DNA of 6,832 bases from Sphingobium sp. (GTDB taxonomy: Bacteria; Pseudomonadota; Alphaproteobacteria; Sphingomonadales; Sphingomonadaceae). Each line of letters starts with the position of its first letter. Within the stretch, counting starts at the first letter, position 1. The translations under genes were made by a program, and so were the position numbers. Where the stretch lies: the NCBI GenBank assembly GCA_030148625.1, contig JASBTC010000268.1:1-6832 (forward strand), in the 5' to 3' direction. Below are positions 1-6,707 of this stretch, in pieces. The notes beneath the pieces are model-generated. The model did no database searches and had not been told where the DNA came from. It worked only from the letters and a program-made list of their open reading frames with translations.

Positions 1-24
1 CGGAATCGCGCACCCCGGCGGACG

Positions 25-1983
25 TCATTGTTCGATGCCGATATGGATCAGGTGGAATGCCAATGCGCCCCACAGCACGATCAGCGCGGCCAGCGCGATG
101 ATCGCGCTCCAGGTGATCGACAGCTTCGATCCGCTTTTCCGGGCCAGCCACAGCCGGGCAAGCGCGAAGCCGGCAAGACCGGGCAGCAGGATCACTGTCG
201 CCGCCTGCAGCGCATAGACGCCGCCGCCCATGGGCTGGCCGCGCATGTTGGACAGGAAATTGAACCAGATGCCGAGCGTGATCAGGCTCGCCGCCGACAG
301 GCTGGCGACCGAGCGCTGGACGCCGAGCGTACGGCCCGTCGCGACGGCGCGCTGTGCGCCGTAATAGCGCCGCTGCACCCAGCCAATCGGCCAGGCAAGC
401 GCGGCGAGCAGCAACACCACCAGGCTGGCGATCAGCGCGGGGCGCAGCCAGCTCGTATTCTCATACCATGGCACGCGCATCGCGACCGAGGCGGGGAAGC
501 TCTGCGCGATCATCGTCACCCGGCCATTCTCGGCCTTGGCGCTCATCACTTCGTTGGTCTCCGCGTTGCGCCACAGCAGCGGGCCGATATTGACCCATTG
601 ATCGGGGCCGCCGCCCACGTTCAGCCAGTTCGGGGCCTTGAGCGACCCGTCCTTGTCGGCGGTCACCACCGATTGGGAGAAGAAGGTGAGCGCCTTGCGC
701 AGTCCGCTGTCGTACCGGCGGCTGGCGACATAGGTGCCGGCCATCGCCTGGGCGTCGGCGATCGCCTGCGCCTTGTTGAACGGCGGGTCCTTGGGGGCCG
801 GCGCCGGGAAATAGCGGCGCATGAACTCGGCGAGGATCGCTTCGCGGATCGCGCCCGTCGCGCCCTCGCGCCCGGCGCTGTTCATCGAGATGTAGAGCCC
901 CGCCTTGGCGTCGGGGATCAGCCACATGCCGGTATGGAACCAGGCCGTGTCACCGCCATGCGAGATGATCCGCCGGCCATGGTTGAGCACTTCGATAAAG
1001 CCCAGCGACATGGCGGGGACGCCGGGAAAGATGTGCAGCGGCGAATTGTGCATCTGCCGTGCGGTTTCGGGGCGGAGCAGCCCCTGGCCGTCGTTCAGGT
1101 GCGCGATCATGAATTTGGCGATGTCGGGCGCGCTCGCACTGCCCGATCCGGCGGGCGGCAGCGTGACGATCTCGAACGGTTTGGCCGATCCGGACGCCTT
1201 GTCGTATCCGGTCGCCATGAAGGGCTTGAGGTTCGCCGGCAGCGGCTGGCGCATCGTCGTATGCGCCATGCCCAGCGGCCCGAAGATATGCGCTTCGAGA
1301 TATTCGTCGAAGGGCTGGCCGCTCACGCGCGCGACGACATAGCCGGCAAGGCCCGTCGCATAGTTGGAATAGGCCGGGGTCGTGCCCGGCGGGAAGATCC
1401 GCGCCGGGATCCACTCCTTCAGCTTGTCGCCGAGCGGCGGATAGCTGGCGGGGGCGGGAACGATCAGCCCGCCGCTCGCTTCCTCGAAACCCGCGGCATG
1501 GCTCATCATCAGCCGCAGCGTGATCGGCTTGCCCTGATAGGGCGGGATCTTGAAATCGAGATAGGTGTTCACGTCCGCATCGAGATCGAGCTTGCCCTGC
1601 TCGACGAGCTGCATGATCGAGGTCCAGGTGAACAGCTTCGACATCGATCCGGGGCGGAACAGGGTGGTCGCGGGATCGACCTTCCGCTTGGATTTCAGGT
1701 CGGCATAGCCATAGCCTTTTTGCGTCAGCACCTGGCCGTCCTTGACGACCAGCACGACCGCGCCGGCGACGTCGCCGCGCTGCAATGCATAGGGCACGAA
1801 GCCGTCGAGCCAGGCATCGACATCGGTCTTGTTGAACGCGCCCGTGTCCGGCACCGCGGGCATGGCCCCGGGCGGGGACTGGAGTTCGGCGGGCATCCGT
1901 TGCTTGGTGTCGGGCACCTGCGCCACCACCGCGCCGCCAATTGCCGCCGCAGCGGCAAGGCCGCCAAGCCATCGTTTCAGCAT
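25..1983 (-). CDS. Exported serine hydrolase, beta-lactamase class C/PBP-like, with four-helix C-terminal membrane domain
   Basis: Encodes 652 residues. A signal peptide (about 1-21, MLKRW start, cleavage near VVA-Q) leads into a serine beta-lactamase-like domain (about 50-390). All three family motifs are visible: S113-M-S-K116 (nucleophile and general base), Y205-S-N207, and H342-G-G344, the counterpart of the KTG box. Residues about 400-510 form a probable beta-rich accessory region. Four hydrophobic helices follow (about 511-536, 558-580, 588-614, 621-646). The Arg-rich loop after the first helix (QRRYYGAQR) should be cytoplasmic, which places the catalytic domain in the periplasm. Family members are D-aminopeptidases, DD-peptidases or esterases; true beta-lactamase activity is less likely given the HGG motif and membrane tail, and the substrate is unknown. 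The reading frame stays open to 2256, but the start at 1983 is chosen because it has a strong ribosome site and begins a signal peptide. The stop TGA is at 27-25. It is separated by 166 bases from the small gene upstream. Confidence 0.93.
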   Translation of the reverse strand: MLKRWLGGLAAAAAIGGAVVAQVPDTKQRMPAELQSPPGAMPAVPDTGAFNKTDVDAWLDGFVPYALQRGDVAGAVVLVVKDGQVLTQKGYGYADLKSKRKVDPATTLFRPGSMSKLFTWTSIMQLVEQGKLDLDADVNTYLDFKIPPYQGKPITLRLMMSHAAGFEEASGGLIVPAPASYPPLGDKLKEWIPARIFPPGTTPAYSNYATGLAGYVVARVSGQPFDEYLEAHIFGPLGMAHTTMRQPLPANLKPFMATGYDKASGSAKPFEIVTLPPAGSGSASAPDIAKFMIAHLNDGQGLLRPETARQMHNSPLHIFPGVPAMSLGFIEVLNHGRRIISHGGDTAWFHTGMWLIPDAKAGLYISMNSAGREGATGAIREAILAEFMRRYFPAPAPKDPPFNKAQAIADAQAMAGTYVASRRYDSGLRKALTFFSQSVVTADKDGSLKAPNWLNVGGGPDQWVNIGPLLWRNAETNEVMSAKAENGRVTMIAQSFPASVAMRVPWYENTSWLRPALIASLVVLLLAALAWPIGWVQRRYYGAQRAVATGRTLGVQRSVASLSAASLITLGIWFNFLSNMRGQPMGGGVYALQAATVILLPGLAGFALARLWLARKSGSKLSITWSAIIALAALIVLWGALAFHLIHIGIEQ

Positions 1984-1987
1984 ATTG

Positions 1988-1994
1988 CTCCCCT
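1988..1994 (-). promoter_or_regulatory. Shine-Dalgarno site of the serine hydrolase gene
   Basis: The minus strand reads AGGGGAG, four bases (CAAT) before the ATG at 1983. This decides the start among several in-frame candidates. The alternative ATG at 2034 has no purine-rich site before it and would place 17 extra residues in front of the signal peptide. Confidence 0.75.
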
Positions 1995-2002
1995 TTTCCG
2001 TT

Positions 2003-2023
2003 GTTCGAAAAATTTTTCTGAAC
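2003..2023. repeat. AT-rich near-perfect palindrome in the serine hydrolase leader
   Basis: A perfect 12-base palindrome, GAAAAATTTTTC (2007-2018), is flanked by GTTC (2003-2006) and GAAC (2020-2023) with one extra T at 2019. It lies 20 to 40 bases upstream of the serine hydrolase ATG and stands out against the GC-rich surroundings. It could be an operator or a transcript hairpin near the ribosome site. No protein that binds it can be named from sequence. Confidence 0.5.
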
Positions 2024-2026
2024 GGG

Positions 2027-2055
2027 AGCGTCATGTTCGGATTGGAGAATGTCAA
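2027..2055 (-). promoter_or_regulatory. Possible promoter of the serine hydrolase gene
   Basis: The minus strand has a perfect TTGACA at 2055-2050. A 17-base spacer leads to GACGCT (2032-2027), which is a poor -10 with only two matches to TATAAT. The position, about 45 to 70 bases before the start codon, is sensible, and the gene otherwise has a 166-base gap in front of it. The weak -10 keeps the confidence low. Confidence 0.35.
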
Positions 2056-2103
2056 GGCTGTTGGGGCGGAGTGCGCAAATGGGCCATAAACGGACCGGCC
2101 CGT

Positions 2104-2131
2104 GCCCGTCGCGCGCCGCGATCGGACGGGC
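2104..2131 (-). terminator. Hairpin after the small gene pair, possible weak terminator
   Basis: GCCCGTC (2104-2110) and GACGGGC (2125-2131) can pair as a 7-base-pair GC-rich stem around a 14-base loop, 19 bases past the stop codon of the 58-residue gene. There is no clear T run after it on the minus strand (CCGTTTATGG comes later), so it may only stabilise the 3' end or be incidental in GC-rich DNA. Confidence 0.25.
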
Positions 2132-2149
2132 GGCTGCGAGTCGCCGGGG

Positions 2150-2326
2150 TCAGTGCCCCGGGTCGCCGACGGGCTTTCGCGCGGCCAGGCGCAGCCAGGT
2201 TTCGGCGGCGGCGACATGGATGCGGGCGCGGTGGGGCAGTGTCTCCGCCTCCGCACTGCGCATCGCTTCGCGTGCGCGCTCGATCAGGACATCGCGGGTC
2301 TCGCGGACCGGGGTGCTCGCGGTCAT
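2150..2326 (-). CDS. Small helical protein of unknown function (58 aa), second gene of coupled pair
   Basis: Reading the minus strand from the ATG at 2326 gives 58 residues (MTASTPVRETRDVL... to VGDPGH) and a TGA at 2152-2150. The ATG overlaps the TGA of the preceding small gene as ATGA, which points to translational coupling and supports this as a real gene despite its length. It is rich in Ala, Arg and Glu, has no signal peptide or membrane segment, and should form two amphipathic helices (about 8-28 and 33-50). The stretch AAAETWLRLAAR resembles a motif I have seen in small sphingomonad proteins, but I know no function for it. An ungapped comparison of about 32 residues with the neighbouring 60-residue protein gives roughly 11 identities (RARE, AE, T, H, A, R and A positions), consistent with a tandem duplication. 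Confidence 0.72.
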   Translation of the reverse strand: MTASTPVRETRDVLIERAREAMRSAEAETLPHRARIHVAAAETWLRLAARKPVGDPGH

Positions 2327-2505
2327 CCGATCACCGGGGTCGGCGTCGGTGCCGCTTGATATTGCGCGCGTCGTTCATATTCGGCCGCAATGCGCGCATG
2401 CGCCTTGCGCGCGCAGCTATCGGTCGCGGTCTCGGCCCGTTCGCGCTCCTCGCGCGCACGTCTGCGGAAATAGTCGAGGCTGTCTTCGATCATTTTCGTC
2501 TCCAT
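2323..2505 (-). CDS. Small helical protein of unknown function (60 aa), first gene of coupled pair
   Basis: Sixty residues, beginning METKMIEDSLDYF and ending PTPTPVIG. The core from about 11 to 48 is a charged Arg/Glu/Ala stretch (RRRAREERERAE, then ARKAHARIAAEYERRA) that should fold as an antiparallel helical hairpin; it resembles small cytosolic proteins I associate with sphingomonads and has no assigned function. Two starts are possible. The ATG at 2505 has a GGGGGG run five bases upstream, and the ATG at 2493 (MIEDSL) has GGAG six bases upstream, giving 56 residues. The frame is also open upstream to 2625, but that part has no ribosome site and lies across the predicted promoter. It is followed by an overlapping paralogue and preceded by an FNR-type site. 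Confidence 0.72.
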   Translation of the reverse strand: METKMIEDSLDYFRRRAREERERAETATDSCARKAHARIAAEYERRAQYQAAPTPTPVIG

Positions 2506-2596
2506 CGCGGCCCCCCGCTTCAGAGTATCGTTCAGATCGGATTCGCACATATGCGGGCGGCCCATCCAGAGCCCGGCACCGCCCGATTGATGTGCG

Positions 2597-2638
2597 CTTC
2601 TACCCCGGAACGGATGCGGCGTCATTGACCTCGATCAA
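2597..2638 (-). promoter_or_regulatory. FNR/FixK-type binding site with -10 box (class II promoter arrangement)
   Basis: The minus strand reads TTGATCGAGGTCAA at 2638-2625, which is TTGA-N6-TCAA and fits the alphaproteobacterial FNR/FixK/Dnr pattern (TTGAT-N4-ATCAA) in nine of ten conserved positions. If its centre is at -41.5, transcription would start near 2590. A TAGAAG hexamer (2602-2597, four of six matches to TATAAT) lies exactly where the -10 should be. The unit served would be the small gene pair starting at 2505, with a leader of about 85 bases. The site lies after the amidohydrolase stop codon. The pattern is seen; binding by an oxygen-responsive regulator is inferred. Confidence 0.6.
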
Positions 2639-2679
2639 GCCGATGCGACAATCCGGTAAGCGCGAGCGACAAGCACGCC

Positions 2680-4089
2680 CTATTGCACGGCCGGCAACGG
2701 TTTCGGCGCATGTGCCGGCGTATAGAGGTGGCCGCCCTGCAGCATCAGCCGGCCGTTGACGAACGCCGTCGTCACTTTGGTCAGCGCATCGAGATCCTGA
2801 TCGGGATTGCCGTCCACCACGATGATGTCGGCCAGTTTCCCCGGCTCGATCGTCCCCAGCCGATCGGCCATGCGCAGGATCTCGGCATTGGTCCTGGTCG
2901 CCGCGACCAGTGCCTCGCTGTTGCTATAGCCGACCTTCACGAAGCCCTTGAGCTCCTCGATATAGGCATGGGGCATATAGTCGATCCAGTTGGTGATCAG
3001 GTCGGTGCCGACGCCCAGCTTCACCCCGGCCTTCCTCATCTTGCGCAGCATGTCGAGGATCGTCGTTTCGTTGAGTTCGAAGCGGCGCGACGTCGATCCG
3101 AAATAACCGCCGCTGCTGCGCTGGATGATGCGATAGGGGACGAGCGTGGGCACGGATGCGATGCCGCGCTTCGCCATCAGTGCGATCGCCGCGTCGGAAC
3201 GGGGCAGGGGATGCTCGATCGAATCCACTCCGGCCTTCACCGCCATGTCGATATATTGCGTCTCGGAATCGACGGTCACCGGCAGGCCCAGCGAATGCGC
3301 CTCCGCCACCGCCGCGTCGATCTCCGCTTGCGAATATTCGCTGGCCAGCTTGATCAGGTCGGCGCCCTGCTTGAACTGGATGCGCACGGCTTCGCGCCAG
3401 CCATCGGGCCCCGACGCCTCGCGCACAGCATCCATCGGATTGGCGGGCCCCTTGTTGAGTGCGGCGCCATGGCCGCCCGTCGCGGTGATCAGCTGGCCCG
3501 CCGCGAACACGCGCGGGCCGGCGATGCGACCGGCGGCCTGCCATTGCTTGAGCAGGAAGGGCGCGTCGCCATGCGACGCGACGTCGCGCACGCTGGTGAC
3601 GCCCGATTGCAGGAAGATGCCCATGCGCCAGATGCCGCGCAGCGCCGAATCCGCACCGCTCGAGACCGCGGCGCCATAGCCCGCATCGAAGCGTTCGACA
3701 TAGGTCAGATGGGTATGCAGGTCGATCAGCCCGGGCATCACCGTCTTGCCGGTGATGTCGTAGACCACGGCGTCGGCGGGCCAGTTGCGCTCGCCCGCCT
3801 TCAGCACCGCCACGATCTTCTTGCCCTGCACGACGATCGTGGCGGGTCGCGCCGCCGCGCCGGTGCCGTCGAACAGCCGCCCGCCGACCAGCACGAACGA
3901 TCCCTTGGGCGCGTTATAGTCGGCGGGAACGGGGATACGCAGCACATCGTCCGAGGTCGGCACCGACGGTGGCAGATAGGCGCTGCGATCGTTGATCGGC
4001 GGTGCATCGGGCCCGCCATTCTGCGCCATGGCCGGGACCGTCGCCAGTGCCGTTGCCGCCAGCATCAGGCGGAGCATCATCCTCGTCAT
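2680..4089 (-). CDS. Exported amidohydrolase, imidazolonepropionase-like metal-dependent hydrolase
   Basis: Encodes 469 residues. A signal peptide (about 1-22, cleavage AMA-Q) is followed by the small beta-domain typical of the amidohydrolase superfamily (about 65-118) and a TIM-barrel metal site. Visible landmarks are H125-T-H127 in VMPGLIDLHTH, GGHG at about 205-208, the carboxylated-lysine candidate K247 in LIKL, H293 in SIEHP, and D363 in GVGTD. The C-terminal PGKLADIIVVDGNP (416-429) is the family's closing beta-strand signature. Relatives hydrolyse amide bonds such as dipeptides and N-acyl or cyclic amides; some are prolidase-like. The exact substrate is unknown. Oddly, the usual beta-5 His (a.HaH pattern) is replaced: the sequence reads VTVDSET, with D274 where a metal-binding His is expected. 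The start at 4089 has AGAGGGG seven bases upstream. It begins 30 bases after the CapA-like gene, so the two are probably cotranscribed. Confidence 0.93.
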   Translation of the reverse strand: MTRMMLRLMLAATALATVPAMAQNGGPDAPPINDRSAYLPPSVPTSDDVLRIPVPADYNAPKGSFVLVGGRLFDGTGAAARPATIVVQGKKIVAVLKAGERNWPADAVVYDITGKTVMPGLIDLHTHLTYVERFDAGYGAAVSSGADSALRGIWRMGIFLQSGVTSVRDVASHGDAPFLLKQWQAAGRIAGPRVFAAGQLITATGGHGAALNKGPANPMDAVREASGPDGWREAVRIQFKQGADLIKLASEYSQAEIDAAVAEAHSLGLPVTVDSETQYIDMAVKAGVDSIEHPLPRSDAAIALMAKRGIASVPTLVPYRIIQRSSGGYFGSTSRRFELNETTILDMLRKMRKAGVKLGVGTDLITNWIDYMPHAYIEELKGFVKVGYSNSEALVAATRTNAEILRMADRLGTIEPGKLADIIVVDGNPDQDLDALTKVTTAFVNGRLMLQGGHLYTPAHAPKPLPAVQ

Positions 4090-4119
4090 CCCATTTCCCC
4101 TCTTGTGACGTGTCGGACG

Positions 4120-5532
4120 TCAGTCCGCGCTCAGGCGGATCAGGCCCACGCCGTTCTCGATCGCGATCTTCGTGCCATAGTCGGCGGACAGGCGCTGGAG
4201 CCGCTCCAGGATCCTTTGGCCGATCTTCTTGCTGGCGGTCCTGGGCACGCCGCGCGCCGCGCCGGTCAAATCGACGCCCAGGTCGATCGGATAGAGCCGG
4301 ACCTCGTTCGCCTTGCCGCGCGCATAGCCGATCTTCGCGACCACGGCCTCGTAGAAGCGCGGATCGGCGAAGCTGCGCGTGTTGCGCGACTGCAGCAATT
4401 CGGGAACGGTCGCGCTGGCGGGATCGACGCCGAACTGGTCGAACACGTCGGCCGGCAACTGGTCGAGCGAATTGTTCATCATCGCGAAGTTGCCGAGCGA
4501 GTAGAAGATCACCTTGCCCTTATAGATCTCGATCCCGCGCAACTGGTGCGGGCCGTGGCCGACGACGACATCGGCGCCGCTGTCGACCATCTTGCGCGCC
4601 ATCGGCTGCGCGAAATCGGCGGGTGCCTCGCTCTCGTTGTTCGGCTCGTGATTGTGGAGCGAGAAGATGGCGAGATTGCCGTTCTGATGCGCCTGGCGCA
4701 CCGCCGTCATGTTCGCCTGCTGGTCGCGCTCGTTGATCTCGTAGCTATAGCTCAGCTTCGCCGGTACACCGTCCCGCGCGATGTAGCGATTGCCCATCAG
4801 CGTCACCGGTTTGGCCGGATCGGTGCCCGCGATCGTGGCGAGCACGCGCAGATGGTCGGGCGAGACCAGGCCGCTGCGGATCGTGCGGATCGCGTTCACG
4901 CCCGGCCGCCCCGGCACTTCGCCCAGAGGATCGGATGCGCGCGACATCGGTGTGAAGCTGGTGGCGGCGGCGACCAGCCCGATGCGGCCATGCGCGGTAT
5001 CGAGATAGCGCGGCGCGCGCGCGGCGGTCATGCTGGCGCCGGTGCCCGCATGGACCAGCTTCGCGGCGTCGAGATGGTCGAGTGTTTCGGCCAGCCCCTC
5101 CGCGCCCCAGTCGGTGGCGTGATTGTTGGCATGGCTCAGGATATCGAAGCCCATCGCCGCCACGTCGCGAACCGTCTCCGGCGCGGCGAACAGCCAGGTG
5201 CCGCCCGATTCCGCCTGGGGGCTGCCCTTGAAGCGCGTCAGGTCGATCGCCGTTGTCTCGAAATTGCCGAACGTGACATCGGCGCCCCGCAATATCTGAA
5301 GAATATCGGGGGCCTGGCGTTCGAGCGTCGCCAGCATCGGGCGCAGATAGATGATGTCGCCGGCCAGCGCGAGCGTGAAGCCGTCGGCGATCGGTGCGGC
5401 GGGGACGGGTGTCGGCACCAGCGGTGCGGAGGGCTGCTGCGCGGTCACAGGCGTCGCGAGGGCAGCCAGCAGGATCGCCGCAACGGCAGGACGGCCCGAC
5501 ACGATGCCGGCCGACGGCAGATATTTTCTCAT
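4120..5532 (-). CDS. Exported CapA-family protein (PGA_cap, calcineurin-like metallophosphatase fold)
   Basis: Encodes 470 residues. A signal peptide (about 1-31, LLAALATPVTA-Q) precedes a CapA/YwtB-type domain. Motifs in order: AGDI (D59), FGNFE (N90, E92), SHANNHATDWG (N136, N137, H138), HNHEPNN (H293, H295) and VGHGPHQ (H326, H329), followed by GKVIFYSLGNF. These are the metal-site positions of the calcineurin-like fold, with NHE where many CapA proteins have WGxE. CapA of Bacillus takes part in poly-gamma-glutamate capsule synthesis, but no capB or capC is visible, so I infer a different job, perhaps hydrolysis of a phospho- or peptide-type substrate in the periplasm. The frame is open to a TTG at 5601, but the ATG at 5532 gives a clean signal peptide and has a modest CGGGGTG site five bases upstream. 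The 98-base gap to the esterase gene shows no clear promoter or terminator. Confidence 0.9.
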   Translation of the reverse strand: MRKYLPSAGIVSGRPAVAAILLAALATPVTAQQPSAPLVPTPVPAAPIADGFTLALAGDIIYLRPMLATLERQAPDILQILRGADVTFGNFETTAIDLTRFKGSPQAESGGTWLFAAPETVRDVAAMGFDILSHANNHATDWGAEGLAETLDHLDAAKLVHAGTGASMTAARAPRYLDTAHGRIGLVAAATSFTPMSRASDPLGEVPGRPGVNAIRTIRSGLVSPDHLRVLATIAGTDPAKPVTLMGNRYIARDGVPAKLSYSYEINERDQQANMTAVRQAHQNGNLAIFSLHNHEPNNESEAPADFAQPMARKMVDSGADVVVGHGPHQLRGIEIYKGKVIFYSLGNFAMMNNSLDQLPADVFDQFGVDPASATVPELLQSRNTRSFADPRFYEAVVAKIGYARGKANEVRLYPIDLGVDLTGAARGVPRTASKKIGQRILERLQRLSADYGTKIAIENGVGLIRLSAD

Positions 5533-5630
5533 CAATGCACCCCGTTGGCGACCGCTGACTCGGCCCGAGGGGAAACTGCAATCCTGATTGGAAAATATCA
5601 ACTCGAATCAAGGGCATTTCGGGTCGACGT

Positions 5631-6662
5631 TCAGCGCTGAAACGCGAATTCCACTGCACGGCCGATGGCGGGCCAGACCGAGATGCCATGGCCCTGATCG
5701 GCAAAGAGCGCGAAATCGTCGACCTCATAGCCCGCGGCACCCTTCACCGACTGGAGCCGCGCGGACAGGTCGCGTGCATTGCCGACCATGTTGGCGCGCG
5801 CGATCGCCGCGTTTCGTGCGGGAATATCGGCGGGCGGCAACGCCCTTGGCAGGCTGCTTTCATTGCCGCCCATGGTGATCAGTATCCGGGGCGTCGCCTT
5901 GCCGGCCTTTACCGCCGCGACGAAGCCGGCTTCCCCGGCGAGCACCGAACGGTTGTTCCACCAGATCGACGGGCTGGCGATGATGAAGCTGCGATAGGCC
6001 CCGGGGGTGGTGAACAGCGCGCGCAGCACCGCGAGGCCGCCGAGCGAATGGCCGAACAGCGCCTGGTTCGACGTGTCGATCGTCGTCATTGTGGCGATGC
6101 GCGGTTTCACGTCGACCTCGATCGTCTTGAGCAACTGATCGAGCCCGCCGACATCGCCGGATGCGTAGGGCGCGGGACCGGACCCCGCCTGCGCCGCAAT
6201 CTCCGCATCGGTGACGGGCAGGGTCAGATCGTACATCCGCTCGCGGACGCGGGCACGGCTGACGGGATCAAGTGCCGCCTGCGCGGTCGATGGCGGGCCA
6301 TGGCGGGTGTCGGACTCCGCGCCGAATTCGGGACTGTTGGGATAGCCGATGCCGACAACGACCACGTCGGTGGCGTTGCCGTTGATCCGCACCGCTTCGG
6401 CAGTGCTGCCGAAATAGCTGTTGCCGTCGAAGATATAGAGGACGCGATACCCCTTGGGCGGGGCCGGGCGAAACGGCAGCGCGACATTGATCCGGTAACG
6501 ATGCCCGTTCACCGATGAGACGAAATCGATCGCGCGGCTGTTGGGGATGGCCACTTCGGCGGGTTGCGGTGGGGATGGTGATGGCGCCTGGGCGACCGCC
6601 GTCGCATGCCAGACGGTCGCGATCAGGATCAGTTTCGCCCACTTCATCATTGTCACTGCCAT
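5631..6662 (-). CDS. Exported alpha/beta hydrolase of the Esterase-D/IroE (siderophore esterase-like) family
   Basis: Encodes 343 residues from the ATG at 6662. A signal peptide (about 1-24, ATAVA-Q) and a short Pro-rich linker precede an alpha/beta hydrolase domain of the Esterase type (PF00756). The nucleophile elbow is G204-H-S206-L-G-G209, followed by the family's SPSIWWNN (230-237). The acid is probably E268 in GGNES, and the catalytic His is H325 in DQGHGIS. Relatives such as Fes, IroE and BesA cleave trilactone siderophores, while others are general acyl esterases or S-formylglutathione hydrolases. Lying just after a TonB-dependent receptor gene, it could process a ligand that the receptor imports; iron is possible but unproven. 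Start choice is uncertain: ATGs at 6662, 6650 and 6647 all keep a signal peptide, and none has a strong ribosome site. An intrinsic terminator ends 8 bases upstream of the first. Confidence 0.9.
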   Translation of the reverse strand: MAVTMMKWAKLILIATVWHATAVAQAPSPSPPQPAEVAIPNSRAIDFVSSVNGHRYRINVALPFRPAPPKGYRVLYIFDGNSYFGSTAEAVRINGNATDVVVVGIGYPNSPEFGAESDTRHGPPSTAQAALDPVSRARVRERMYDLTLPVTDAEIAAQAGSGPAPYASGDVGGLDQLLKTIEVDVKPRIATMTTIDTSNQALFGHSLGGLAVLRALFTTPGAYRSFIIASPSIWWNNRSVLAGEAGFVAAVKAGKATPRILITMGGNESSLPRALPPADIPARNAAIARANMVGNARDLSARLQSVKGAAGYEVDDFALFADQGHGISVWPAIGRAVEFAFQR

Positions 6663-6670
6663 TCTCACCG

Positions 6671-6700
6671 AAAAAAGGGGGAAGGCATCGACGCCTTCCC
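6671..6700 (-). terminator. Intrinsic terminator of the TonB-dependent receptor gene
   Basis: On the minus strand GGGAAGGC (6700-6693) pairs perfectly with GCCTTCCC (6686-6679) around a six-base loop, followed by CC and a run of six T (6676-6671). It begins 7 bases after the receptor stop codon. The T run ends only 8 bases before the first possible esterase ATG, which leaves no room for a separate promoter between the two. Confidence 0.88.
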
Positions 6701-6707
6701 AACGGGA

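Noticed and set aside
25..1983. Calling the serine hydrolase a beta-lactamase resistance gene
   Set aside because: The fold motifs are shared with D-aminopeptidases and esterases. The third motif is HGG rather than KTG, and the protein has a membrane tail, so resistance cannot be claimed from sequence.
1984..2256. N-terminal extension of the serine hydrolase by about 91 residues
   Set aside because: The extension is basic and low-complexity, overlaps the end of the 58-residue gene, and would bury a clear signal peptide that has its own strong ribosome site.
2554..2585. Inverted repeat CGGGCGG/CCGCCCG as a terminator for the amidohydrolase gene
   Set aside because: The loop is 18 bases, no T run follows on the minus strand, and it lies downstream of the predicted FNR-type promoter start, where a terminator would block the small genes.
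28..2628. Very long plus-strand open frame opposite the serine hydrolase and the small genes
   Set aside because: It is rich in Arg, His, Asp and Gly with no recognisable domain, and it runs antisense through a gene with three intact catalytic motifs and across intergenic DNA. Such stop-free antisense frames are common in GC-rich coding DNA.
5580..5610. TTGAT repeats upstream of the CapA-like gene as an FNR site or promoter
   Set aside because: The two TTGAT copies on the minus strand are direct, not inverted, so they do not form an FNR-type dyad, and no -10 with reasonable spacing was found.
2683..5640. Plus-strand open frame of 985 codons opposite the amidohydrolase and CapA-like genes
   Set aside because: Same composition artefact: it spans two well-supported minus-strand genes and the gap between them, and shows no domain, signal peptide or ribosome site.
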